A DNA stretch of 11,566 nt from JBJHBY01 sp050485745 (GTDB taxonomy: Bacteria; Pseudomonadota; Gammaproteobacteria; Pseudomonadales; CAMLJR01). Made by a program: the position numbers and the translations under genes. This document shows, one piece after another, positions 1 to 6,256 of the stretch. The notes beneath the pieces were generated by a model. The model was not told the origin of the DNA, did not search any database, and worked only from the letters and a program-made list of their open reading frames with translations. Within the stretch, counting starts at the first letter, position 1. Each line of letters starts with the position of its first letter. The stretch is taken from contig JBJHBY010000101.1 of NCBI GenBank assembly GCA_050485745.1, forward strand, positions 1-11,566, given 5' to 3'.

Positions 1-60
1 ATCCCGACCTGTTTATATGGGCCTCTCTTTATGTAGGCCTCTCTGCTTCCCAGTACCATT

Positions 61-822
61 TTATTCACAAAATACGTGGCGCAGACTGGTAACGATTTCG
101 AGCAGCGTCAAATTCTTGAGACCCATCGTTGGCGGATAGGTGTCGTCCAACTCGGAGAAGGCCCTCTCAAGAAATCCCGCCACATCCTCCTGAATCGCTG
201 CTGGCACCTGAAGAGATTTGTCCGGACCGAGCACCTGGAAAAGACGCACAATATCGTTCCGATGCTTGTTCAGACTTTTCTTGTCCACGCTACCGCCTGC
301 TTCCTTGCGTGCATGCAGATCAAGCCAAGCTCGTGCTTTGAGCGGAATTAGCGCGTACTCATTGATCAAGGAAACGTTAGCCACAACAGACTTTTGCGAA
401 TGGAGGTAATCGTAGTAATTTCTGTCCAGCAAAATGGCGGAAAGACTGGAAACATCTTCCGCCAAGGGGATCGGTGTCAACAGAGCGCCGTCCCAAAGCT
501 CCACGCCATCAGGCACTTTTGAAAACAGTTCCAGCAACTTGGGATAGCCTTCAGCCCGGGGTTCCGAAAACCGGTAGAAGATTCTCTCGCCAGTACTTTT
601 TTGTCTGTTCTCATAGCCTCCTGCTGTAACAAAATCCCAAAAGGCCTGGACAAACTCTATATTCAGCGCCTCCACGCACAGCACGATATCCAGGTCTTTG
701 GTGGCGCGCGCCTGAAGCCCGCGCTCCTCCAGTGCCAGCAACGTGGCCACACCACCAATCAGCACATACTGATCCGTATGCGCCGCAAAGTGCTCTCTGA
801 ATTTGTCCAGCCCTACTACCAT
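61..822 (-). CDS. AbiEii-like nucleotidyltransferase, putative toxin of a two-gene TA/defence module
   Basis: This 253-residue protein has the signature of the DNA-polymerase-beta-type nucleotidyltransferase fold. It shows G23-G24 followed by R39-A-T-K-D43-L-D45, the GG...DxD arrangement that binds metal and NTP. A later stretch (LIPLKARAWLDL, then KKSLNKHRNDI) resembles the helical second half of AbiEii/AbiGii-type proteins. Known AbiEii members are type IV toxins that add nucleotides to tRNA or another acceptor; activity here is inferred from the fold only. The ATG at 820-822 lies inside the end of the upstream regulator gene (7-nt overlap, 816-822), so the two are probably translationally coupled. 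Base composition is clearly lower in GC than the metabolic genes to the right, which suggests horizontal acquisition. It could instead be an uncharacterised nucleotidyltransferase with no toxic role. Confidence 0.8.
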   Translation of the reverse strand: MVVGLDKFREHFAAHTDQYVLIGGVATLLALEERGLQARATKDLDIVLCVEALNIEFVQAFWDFVTAGGYENRQKSTGERIFYRFSEPRAEGYPKLLELFSKVPDGVELWDGALLTPIPLAEDVSSLSAILLDRNYYDYLHSQKSVVANVSLINEYALIPLKARAWLDLHARKEAGGSVDKKSLNKHRNDIVRLFQVLGPDKSLQVPAAIQEDVAGFLERAFSELDDTYPPTMGLKNLTLLEIVTSLRHVFCE

Positions 823-1802
823 TCCATGTCTCCCATCATTTCATCCAATGCCATCTGGACTCGCTCATCCGGCTCTTTACGCAAGCTCAGGCATAGGGAA
901 AAGCGATCGACCCGTCCGAACTGTGCGGTGAGCGCCGGTGGATAACGCCAAACCTGTATCGCGCAGGTATCGGGGTCATCCACGGGCAACTGCTCGGCCC
1001 CGATCGCCTTGAGTTCTCTCCAATCCTCACGGCTCAGAGCGAACACGGGCGTGGCCGGGGGAAGCAAGTCTGTCCATGCCGCCAAGGCCTGCTCTCCCGT
1101 CACCAATCTCAAGGGCTGGGGCACATCCGCCAGCCAAAGGCGTACATGCTGCTGGACCGGATTGCGCATCAGGTCCCGAGCCTTGTCCCAGAGTGCCCTG
1201 CGGCCTTCCGGAAAACTCAGTAGCCGTTGCTTGCCCTCGCGTCGTTGCACACCCAAATCCAGCGCCTTCAACTCATTCAAGGCCCGGGTCATGCTCATTG
1301 CGGAGTATCCTGCGAGACGGGCGAGCTCCAGTGGTGTTACCACTTCCGGCAATTGCTTGTTGAGAGCCAGCAGAACCACTGCCTGCGCTGTGGGGCTGAG
1401 CCGGCCCACCTCGACTGTTGTCTCTCGCCGTCCCCGGGGATGCAGCGCCGTGCCCAACTCGGGCAGGTACACCTGACTACCAGGGACAACAAAGGAGATC
1501 CGTCGCTCAATCAATCGCTTACGGGTATAGCTTGGCAATTCCGTGGCCACCAGACAGTAGCCTTCCGCTCCTTCCAGCGGTATCTGCTGAAGGTGTCTCT
1601 GCACGGTTGCCGGCTTGAGCGGCTCGCCTTCACGAACCAGTACTGCCATATACGGATGACCGCCGATATCCACCCGCTGGGGCTTATAGCGCTGGGTCAA
1701 ATAGACAGGCAGTGGCTCTGCCAAGCCTTTGGGAAAAGCTCGTACAGTGAGGCCCAGCATAGCCTGCAGGTAATCTTTGAACTTTCCAATTAGCATGAAC
1801 AC
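816..1802 (-). CDS. Winged-helix transcriptional regulator, putative antitoxin/repressor partner of the nucleotidyltransferase
   Basis: This 328-residue protein has a winged-helix segment at about residues 135-200: LSPTAQAVVLLAL, then TPLELARLAGYSAMSMTRALNELKAL, then a basic wing RREGKQR. Before it, residues 100-117 (RRISFVVPGSQVYLPELG) form a block I associate with MarR-like regulators paired with AbiEii-type enzymes. The C-terminal 120 residues have no function I can name. It is longer than the AbiEi antitoxins I know (about 200 residues). The drawn start is GTG at 1800-1802; an in-frame ATG at 1794-1796 is equally plausible. A GAGG lies 4 nt before the GTG and 10 nt before the ATG. Directly upstream is a perfect inverted repeat (1826-1852), which suggests it represses its own operon as AbiEi does. 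Role inferred from HTH, partner and operator. Confidence 0.75.
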   Translation of the reverse strand: MFMLIGKFKDYLQAMLGLTVRAFPKGLAEPLPVYLTQRYKPQRVDIGGHPYMAVLVREGEPLKPATVQRHLQQIPLEGAEGYCLVATELPSYTRKRLIERRISFVVPGSQVYLPELGTALHPRGRRETTVEVGRLSPTAQAVVLLALNKQLPEVVTPLELARLAGYSAMSMTRALNELKALDLGVQRREGKQRLLSFPEGRRALWDKARDLMRNPVQQHVRLWLADVPQPLRLVTGEQALAAWTDLLPPATPVFALSREDWRELKAIGAEQLPVDDPDTCAIQVWRYPPALTAQFGRVDRFSLCLSLRKEPDERVQMALDEMMGDMEW

Positions 1803-1825
1803 GGGGCCTCAATAACTCTTTTATG

Positions 1826-1866
1826 CACAATAACATTTTTAATGTTATTGTGCTATTTAATGTTAT
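1826..1866 (-). promoter_or_regulatory. Palindromic operator/promoter region of the regulator-nucleotidyltransferase operon
   Basis: CACAATAACATT (1826-1837) and AATGTTATTGTG (1841-1852) are exact reverse complements separated by TTT. A further copy of the inner half-site, AATGTTAT, lies at 1859-1866, 18 bp downstream of the copy at 1841-1848. The block is AT-rich in a GC-rich setting and ends 24 bp before the GTG start of the regulator. This is the expected layout for an autoregulatory operator with a dimer site and an extra half-site. I cannot fix the -10 and -35 boxes with certainty. Confidence 0.65.
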
Positions 1867-1870
1867 CGAG

Positions 1871-2001
1871 GCTGCGGAGTCGCACAAGGCTCTTTCTCGA
1901 TCTGGCCAACATACCGCCTGGTCAAACGAATGTGGCCAAGCATATGCTGCCAAAGGATAAATGCCTGTCGCCAGGGCAAGACCCAGGCGAGTCACCACCA
2001 T
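1871..2001. other. Non-coding spacer between the TA-like operon and the sigma-factor operon
   Basis: No convincing gene is seen here. The only local structure is a 10-bp palindrome, AGCATATGCT, at 1939-1948. The region marks the change from the lower-GC left module to the high-GC genes on the right. No integrase, tRNA or insertion-sequence end is visible at the junction. Confidence 0.4.
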
Positions 2002-2028
2002 TGTCGATCACGGAGCAGCCCATGCGAC
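2002..2028 (+). promoter_or_regulatory. Predicted ECF42-type promoter (-35 TGTCGA, -10 CGAC, 17-bp spacer)
   Basis: TGTCGA at 2002-2007 and CGAC at 2025-2028 are separated by 17 bp, with the first gene's ATG 41 bp further on at 2069. As I recall it, the signature reported for ECF42 sigma factors is TGTCGA at -35 and CGA followed by T or C at -10. An ECF42-type sigma factor is the third gene of the operon that this site would transcribe, so positive autoregulation is the simplest reading. A perfect hairpin, GCGACT-GGA-AGTCGC (2024-2038), overlaps the -10 and the expected start point. Confidence 0.65.
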
Positions 2029-2068
2029 TGGAAGTCGCAACCCCACAATCTGCAAGGAGACAGCGACC

Positions 2069-2425
2069 ATGCGCTATGTCGACGGTTACGTACTGCCCGT
2101 ACCCAAAGCCAACCTGGAACAGTACTTCCGCATTGCCCGCCAGGCGGGGGCGATCTGGCGTGAACACGGCGCGCTGGAGTACGTCGAATGCGTCGCCGAT
2201 GATGTCCAGCCCGGCCAGCACACGTCGTTTCCCCAGAGCGTGCAACTGCAGGAGGACGAGGTGGTGGTGTTCTCCTGGATCACCTACCGCTCCCGCGAGG
2301 AACGCGACGCGGTCAACGCCAGGGTGATGGCGGACCCGCGCCTGAAGAACATGGAGGCCGGCGGCATGCCCTTCGACGGCAAGCGCATGTTCTGGGGTGG
2401 ATTCAAGGCCGAGGTCGAGCTGTAG
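2069..2425 (+). CDS. DUF1428 family protein (YbaA-like)
   Basis: This 118-residue protein matches the small DUF1428/YbaA family in length and motifs. It opens with MRYVDGYVLPVPKANLEQY, has YVECVADDV at about 38-46, then DEVVVFSWITY, and ends with MPFDGKRMFWGGF. The fold is of the dimeric alpha/beta barrel (ferredoxin-like) type; no enzymatic activity is established. The ATG at 2069 is chosen because AAGGAGA lies at 2054-2060 at good spacing and the family starts here; the reading frame is open further upstream without a matching N-terminus. It is the first gene of a three-gene operon ending in the sigma factor, and a predicted ECF42 promoter lies upstream. Small alpha/beta barrel proteins of this sort are typical targets of ECF42 sigma factors. 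Confidence 0.88.
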   Translation: MRYVDGYVLPVPKANLEQYFRIARQAGAIWREHGALEYVECVADDVQPGQHTSFPQSVQLQEDEVVVFSWITYRSREERDAVNARVMADPRLKNMEAGGMPFDGKRMFWGGFKAEVEL

Positions 2426-2441
2426 GAAAAGGAGAGCGACC

Positions 2442-2801
2442 ATGCAATACATGCTGCTGTGCTGCATCGACGAAGAGCACTGGAATGACCTGCCCGCCAG
2501 CAACCGCGACGCGGTGATGGCGGACTACAACCGGCTGATCCAGGACTGGGTGATGAGCGGCCACTACCGCGGTGGCGGCAAGCTGCAACCCGCCGCCACC
2601 GCCACCACACTGCGCCAGCAGGGGCAGCGACTGGTGACACTGGATGGACCCTACGCGGAGGCGCGCGAGCAGCTGGGCGGCTTCCACGTGCTGGAGTGCG
2701 GAAACCTGGACGAGGCCCTGGCGGAGGCGGGACGCATCCCGCCCCTGCGCGTCGGCGGCTCGGTCGAGGTACGCCCCCTGGACCCCTCGCACCAGCTGTG
2801 A
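2442..2801 (+). CDS. YCII/DGPF-domain protein
   Basis: This 119-residue YCII-related protein begins MQYMLLCCIDE and carries D68-G69-P70-Y71 followed by AEAREQLGGFHVLE. This is the conserved DGPF block, with Tyr in place of Phe. Family members are small ferredoxin-like barrels of unknown biochemistry, usually encoded next to ECF42 sigma factors. AAGGAGA lies just ahead of the ATG at 2442. The stop codon (TGA at 2799-2801) overlaps the GTG start of the sigma-factor gene (2798-2800) in the sequence GTGA, so the two are probably translationally coupled. The molecular role is unknown; oxidative or antibiotic stress protection is only a suggestion from related systems. Confidence 0.9.
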   Translation: MQYMLLCCIDEEHWNDLPASNRDAVMADYNRLIQDWVMSGHYRGGGKLQPAATATTLRQQGQRLVTLDGPYAEAREQLGGFHVLECGNLDEALAEAGRIPPLRVGGSVEVRPLDPSHQL

Positions 2802-4021
2802 GCCTGGACTCCCTCTACCGGCGCGAGTACGGCCGCCTGCTCGCCAGCCTGATCCGCCGCTTCGGTGATTTCGAGCTCGCCGAGGACGCCCTGCAGCAGG
2901 CCTTCGAGGCGGCCCTGCTGCAGTGGCCGGTACAGGGCTCGCCGCCCAACCCGGTCGCCTGGTTGCTGGCCACCGCGCGCAACAAGGGGGTGGACCAGTT
3001 GCGCCGCCGCCAGCTGGACGAGCGCAAGCGCGCGGAGCTGGCCGTCGAGGCCGAGCTTGAGCAGGCCGGAAGCGACGCAATGCCCGAGCCCCTGGACAGC
3101 CTGCGCCTGATCTTCACCTGCTGCCACCCGGCGCTGGCCCAACCGACCCAGGTGGCGCTGACCCTGCGCACGGTGTGCGGGCTGAGCACGGAGGAAATCG
3201 CCCGCGCCTTCATGCTGCCGCTACCCACCCTGGCGCAGCGTCTGGTGCGGGCCAGGCACAAGATCCGCGATGCCGGCATTCCCTTTGAAGTCCCCGGCGA
3301 GCAGGCCATGGCGGAACGCCTGCAGGCGGTACTGGCAGTGATCTACCTGGTGTTCAATGAGGGCTACGCCGCCAGTGCCGGTGAGGAACTGGTGCGCACC
3401 GACCTGTGCCACGAGGGCATTCGCCTGGGACGGCTGCTGCTCAACCTGCTCCCGGCGGAGGCCGAAGCCCGGGGGCTGCTGGCACTGATGCTGCTGCACG
3501 ATGCGCGCCGCGAGACCCGCACCGATGCCGCGGGTGACCTGGTGTTGCTGGAGGATCAGGAGCGCAGCCGCTGGAACCGGGCGCAGATCCGCGAGGGCGC
3601 GGCCCTGGTCGAGCAGGCCCTGCGTGCCGGCCCGCCGGGGCCCTATGCACTGCAGGCGGCGATCGCCGCCCTGCATGCCCAGGCCGCAACCGCGGCGGAT
3701 ACGGACTGGCGCCAGATCGCCGCGCTGTACAGCCTGCTGCTGGCGCGGCAGCCCTCACCGGTGGTGGCCCTGAACCGGGCCATCGCGGTGGCCATGGCGG
3801 ACGGGCTGGAACAGGGGCTGGCCCTGCTCGACACCCTGCACCTGCCCGGCTATCACCTGCTGCCCGCAGCCCGCGCCGACCTGCTGCGCCGTCTCGGACG
3901 CCACGCCGAAGCGACCACTTACTATCGGGAGGCGCTGGCGCTGGTGGGCAACGAGCCCGAGCGGCGCTTTCTGGAGAAGCGCCTGCGCGAGGTCACAGCA
4001 CCACGTGACCACCATCGCTGA
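2798..4021 (+). CDS. ECF42-type RNA polymerase sigma factor with C-terminal TPR-like extension
   Basis: The 407-residue product has sigma region 2 at about residues 8-75 (AEDALQQAFEAAL, then NPVAWLLATARNKGVDQLRRR). A linker with the hallmark RLIFTCCHPAL follows at 103-113, then region 4 at about 112-160 (GLSTEEIARAFMLPLPTLAQRLVRARHKI). Beyond this lies an extension of about 245 residues with the conserved ECF42 blocks VIYLVFNEGYAAS, LLALMLLHDARR, GDLVLLEDQ, and PSPVVALNRAIAVA. The extension is helical and TPR-like and is thought to be needed for activity in place of a separate anti-sigma factor; none is encoded nearby. The GTG start at 2798 is chosen from the GTGA overlap with the YCII gene and because region 2 begins directly afterwards. 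The 3' end overlaps the convergent SDR gene by 29 nt. Confidence 0.93.
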   Translation: MSLDSLYRREYGRLLASLIRRFGDFELAEDALQQAFEAALLQWPVQGSPPNPVAWLLATARNKGVDQLRRRQLDERKRAELAVEAELEQAGSDAMPEPLDSLRLIFTCCHPALAQPTQVALTLRTVCGLSTEEIARAFMLPLPTLAQRLVRARHKIRDAGIPFEVPGEQAMAERLQAVLAVIYLVFNEGYAASAGEELVRTDLCHEGIRLGRLLLNLLPAEAEARGLLALMLLHDARRETRTDAAGDLVLLEDQERSRWNRAQIREGAALVEQALRAGPPGPYALQAAIAALHAQAATAADTDWRQIAALYSLLLARQPSPVVALNRAIAVAMADGLEQGLALLDTLHLPGYHLLPAARADLLRRLGRHAEATTYYREALALVGNEPERRFLEKRLREVTAPRDHHR

Positions 4022-4757
4022 CCAGGGTGGAACCGGTCATGAAGTTCGACATGTCGCTGACGAGGTAGAGGACCGGCCCCATGATTTCCTCGGTCTCGGC
4101 GATGCGCTTGAGCAGCGAGGCCTCGGTGGCCCCTTCGGTGAAGCCGGGAATCATCGCCGCGGAGCTGTCGAACAGATCAGAGTGATAACTGCCGGGAGCG
4201 AGGCTGTTGACGCGAATGCCCAGCGGCGCCCACTCCTGGGCCATCACCCGGGTCATGGCATTGAGCGCGGCCTTGGTGGCGGCATAGAAGCCCTGGTAGG
4301 CCGGCGGCTTGAGGCCTGCCACGGAAATCACGTTCACGATCACGCCACCACCGTGCTGGCCCATGCGTGGCGCCAGCCGCGAGGCCAGGTACCAGGGCCC
4401 CAGGGTGTTCACCTCGAAGACCTTCTGGAACAGCTCCGGCGTCAGCTCCGACAGGCCGTTGGTCACCGGGTTGGTGCCGGCGTTGTTGATCAGGATATCG
4501 ACGCGGCCGAAGGTGTCGTAGGCGGCCTCGATCAGGGCATCCAGCTCCGCCGGTTTGCCGGCGTGGGCGCCTACTGCCAGGCCACGCCGCCCCTTGGCCT
4601 CGATCTCTGCCACCACCGCCTTGCAGTTGTCCAGCTTGCGGCTGGCCACGATCACGTCCGCACCGCAGTCCGCCAGGCCCAGGGCCATGGCCTTGCCCAG
4701 CCCGCGGCTGCCGCCGGTAACGAGGGCGACTTTGCCCGTGAGATCGACCTGAACCAT
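3993..4757 (-). CDS. SDR family NAD(P)-dependent oxidoreductase
   Basis: This 254-residue classical short-chain dehydrogenase/reductase has the Rossmann motif T14-G-G-S-R-G-L-G21, the NNAG motif at 91-94, and the full catalytic tetrad N117, S145, Y158, K162 (YAATK). The downstream APGSYHSDLF and C-terminal SDGGHVVL are also typical. Arg40 at the end of the second beta strand favours NADP(H), though not decisively. The ATG at 4755-4757 is preferred over an upstream in-frame start because AGGGGAG lies just ahead of it and the protein then begins at the beta-1 strand. It is divergent from the acyl-CoA dehydrogenase pair across 129 bp. It may therefore serve the same acyl-CoA pathway, for instance as a 3-hydroxyacyl-CoA or alcohol dehydrogenase. 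The substrate is not readable from sequence. Confidence 0.92.
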   Translation of the reverse strand: MVQVDLTGKVALVTGGSRGLGKAMALGLADCGADVIVASRKLDNCKAVVAEIEAKGRRGLAVGAHAGKPAELDALIEAAYDTFGRVDILINNAGTNPVTNGLSELTPELFQKVFEVNTLGPWYLASRLAPRMGQHGGGVIVNVISVAGLKPPAYQGFYAATKAALNAMTRVMAQEWAPLGIRVNSLAPGSYHSDLFDSSAAMIPGFTEGATEASLLKRIAETEEIMGPVLYLVSDMSNFMTGSTLVSDGGHVVL

Positions 4758-4886
4758 GTTGCTCTCCCCTATCGTGCGTCCCGGTGATGAATGTCGCTGC
4801 CGCGCCCGCGGAAAGACTCGACAGCGGCGCACCACCAAATTACTCTATACCGTATATTTTATCCACCCCCCGACGAGATCGAGACC
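4758..4886. promoter_or_regulatory. Divergent promoter region between SDR and acyl-CoA dehydrogenase genes
   Basis: This 129-bp gap separates divergently read genes and must hold promoters for both. An AT-rich core at about 4836-4862 contrasts with its GC-rich flanks and contains the palindrome TATAC-C-GTATA (4846-4856). That site could be an operator for the TetR-family protein encoded at the end of the cluster. On the minus strand the core includes TATAGA as a candidate -10. No second copy of the palindrome is obvious in the window. Confidence 0.45.
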
Positions 4887-6077
4887 ATGGATACCGCCTA
4901 CACCCCCGAGCAGGAGGCCCTGCGCCGCGAGCTTGCGGACTATATGGCACGCCTGATGACGCCCGAGCTGCGCGCCGAGATCAACCTGCCCTACGGCAGC
5001 GAGGGCGGCGGCCCTCTGTGGCGGGCGGCACTGCGCCAGATGGGCGGGGACGGCTGGATCGGCCTGGGCTGGCCGCAGGAGTGGGGTGGCCGTGGCTTCG
5101 GCCCCATCGAGCAGTACATCTTCATCGAGGAGGTGACGCGCTCGGGCTTTCCCTTCCCCTACCTGACCCCCGAGTCGGTGGGCCCGGCCATCGCCGAGTT
5201 CGGCAGCGAGGCGGTCAAGCGCAAGGTCCTGCCGGGGGTGCTCGGCGGCGAGATCGTACTGGCGATCGGCTACACCGAGCCCCAGGCGGGCACGGACCTG
5301 GCGGCGCTGAAGACCCGCGCGGTGCGCGACGGGGACGAGTATGTGATCAACGGGCAGAAGGTGTTCACGTCCCTCGCCCACCTGGCGGACTACGTGTTCC
5401 TCGCGGTGCGTACCGGCGACCCGGCCACCCACCCGCGGCACAAGGGCATCTCCATGATCCTGGTGCCGACGGATGCGCCGGGTTTTTCGAAAACCCCGAT
5501 CTACACCGTGGCCGAGGGCGAGACCAACACCACCTGGTACGACAACGTGCGGGTGCCGGTGGGCAATCTCGTCGGCGAGGAGAACGGCGGCTGGAAGGTG
5601 ATCACCAGCCAGCTCAACCGCGAGCGCCTGACCCTGATGAACCCGGGCACGGCGAACCTGATGTACCAGCAGGTCCTGGACTATGTGCAGCAGCATGACG
5701 ACGAGGACGGCCGGCGTCTGATTGACGCCCCCTGGGTACAGGGTGCGCTGGGCAGGATCCACGCACAGCTGCGGGCGCTGCAGCTGGCCTGCCGCAAGCA
5801 GGCCTGGGCCATCGCCAACGGCAGCCTGCACCCGGCGGATGCGTCGGCGGTGAAGGTATATGGCTACGAGTGCTTTCTGAGTGCGTACCGGCTGATGCTG
5901 GAGGTGATGGGGCCGGATGCGATCCTGCGCCGCGGCTCTCCCCATGCTGCGCTGGATGGGCAGATGGAGCTGTTGTACCGGGCGGTGCCGGTGTATGGCT
6001 TTGGCGGCGGGACGAATGAGATCCAGCGGGATCTGATCGGGCAGTTCGGGTTGGGTTTGCCGAGGGCGAAGCGGTGA
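4887..6077 (+). CDS. Acyl-CoA dehydrogenase, likely catalytic subunit of a heteromeric ACAD
   Basis: This 396-residue FAD-dependent acyl-CoA dehydrogenase would oxidise acyl-CoA to 2-enoyl-CoA. The alpha-helical N-terminal domain is followed by GYTEPQAGTDLAAL, a near match to the family signature 1. The C-terminal part carries YGFGGGTNEIQRDLIG at about 370-385. The residue at the medium-chain enzyme's catalytic Glu376 position is Gly374, while Glu246 (LNRERL) sits in helix G, where isovaleryl- and long-chain enzymes keep their base. This resembles the catalytic subunit of FadE26/FadE27-type heterotetramers. The ATG at 4887 is the start that fits the N-terminal helix (MDTAYTPEQEALRREL); its Shine-Dalgarno is weak. 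A second, shorter ACAD follows 179 bp downstream. Substrate unknown; steroid, terpenoid or branched acyl-CoA are candidates. Confidence 0.9.
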   Translation: MDTAYTPEQEALRRELADYMARLMTPELRAEINLPYGSEGGGPLWRAALRQMGGDGWIGLGWPQEWGGRGFGPIEQYIFIEEVTRSGFPFPYLTPESVGPAIAEFGSEAVKRKVLPGVLGGEIVLAIGYTEPQAGTDLAALKTRAVRDGDEYVINGQKVFTSLAHLADYVFLAVRTGDPATHPRHKGISMILVPTDAPGFSKTPIYTVAEGETNTTWYDNVRVPVGNLVGEENGGWKVITSQLNRERLTLMNPGTANLMYQQVLDYVQQHDDEDGRRLIDAPWVQGALGRIHAQLRALQLACRKQAWAIANGSLHPADASAVKVYGYECFLSAYRLMLEVMGPDAILRRGSPHAALDGQMELLYRAVPVYGFGGGTNEIQRDLIGQFGLGLPRAKR

Positions 6078-6103
6078 GTCGGGTTGAACCAGTATGCCTC
6101 CAC

Positions 6104-6139
6104 GGAGTGGCCAATGGGCTCCCGGCCCTTGGCCACTCC
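6104..6139 (+). repeat. Perfect 11-bp stem hairpin between the two acyl-CoA dehydrogenase genes
   Basis: GGAGTGGCCAA (6104-6114) and TTGGCCACTCC (6129-6139) are exact reverse complements. Inside, GGGC (6116-6119) and GCCC (6125-6128) can extend the stem around a TCCCG loop. No T-tract follows, so it is a poor intrinsic terminator. It may stabilise mRNA ends or set relative expression of the two subunits. The rest of the 6078-6256 gap holds no gene that I can support. Confidence 0.75.
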
Positions 6140-6256
6140 TCCCACACACGGACTCGGCACAGCCGGGCATTCGATAGGGGCGTGACGCCATGCCTGCCCG
6201 AGGGGTCGAGTGACCACCCCACCACAATCCTCCATTGCAGCATAGAGGCCTGACCC

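Noticed and set aside
20..44. Direct repeat GGCCTCTCT (20-28 and 36-44) after the nucleotidyltransferase gene
   Set aside because: Only 9 bp and two copies; too short to support an att site or repeat array from this window.
4005..4787. 260-residue plus-strand frame opposite the SDR gene
   Set aside because: It is antisense to a gene with a complete SDR motif set, and its His/Gly/Val-rich composition is typical of a shadow frame in high-GC DNA.
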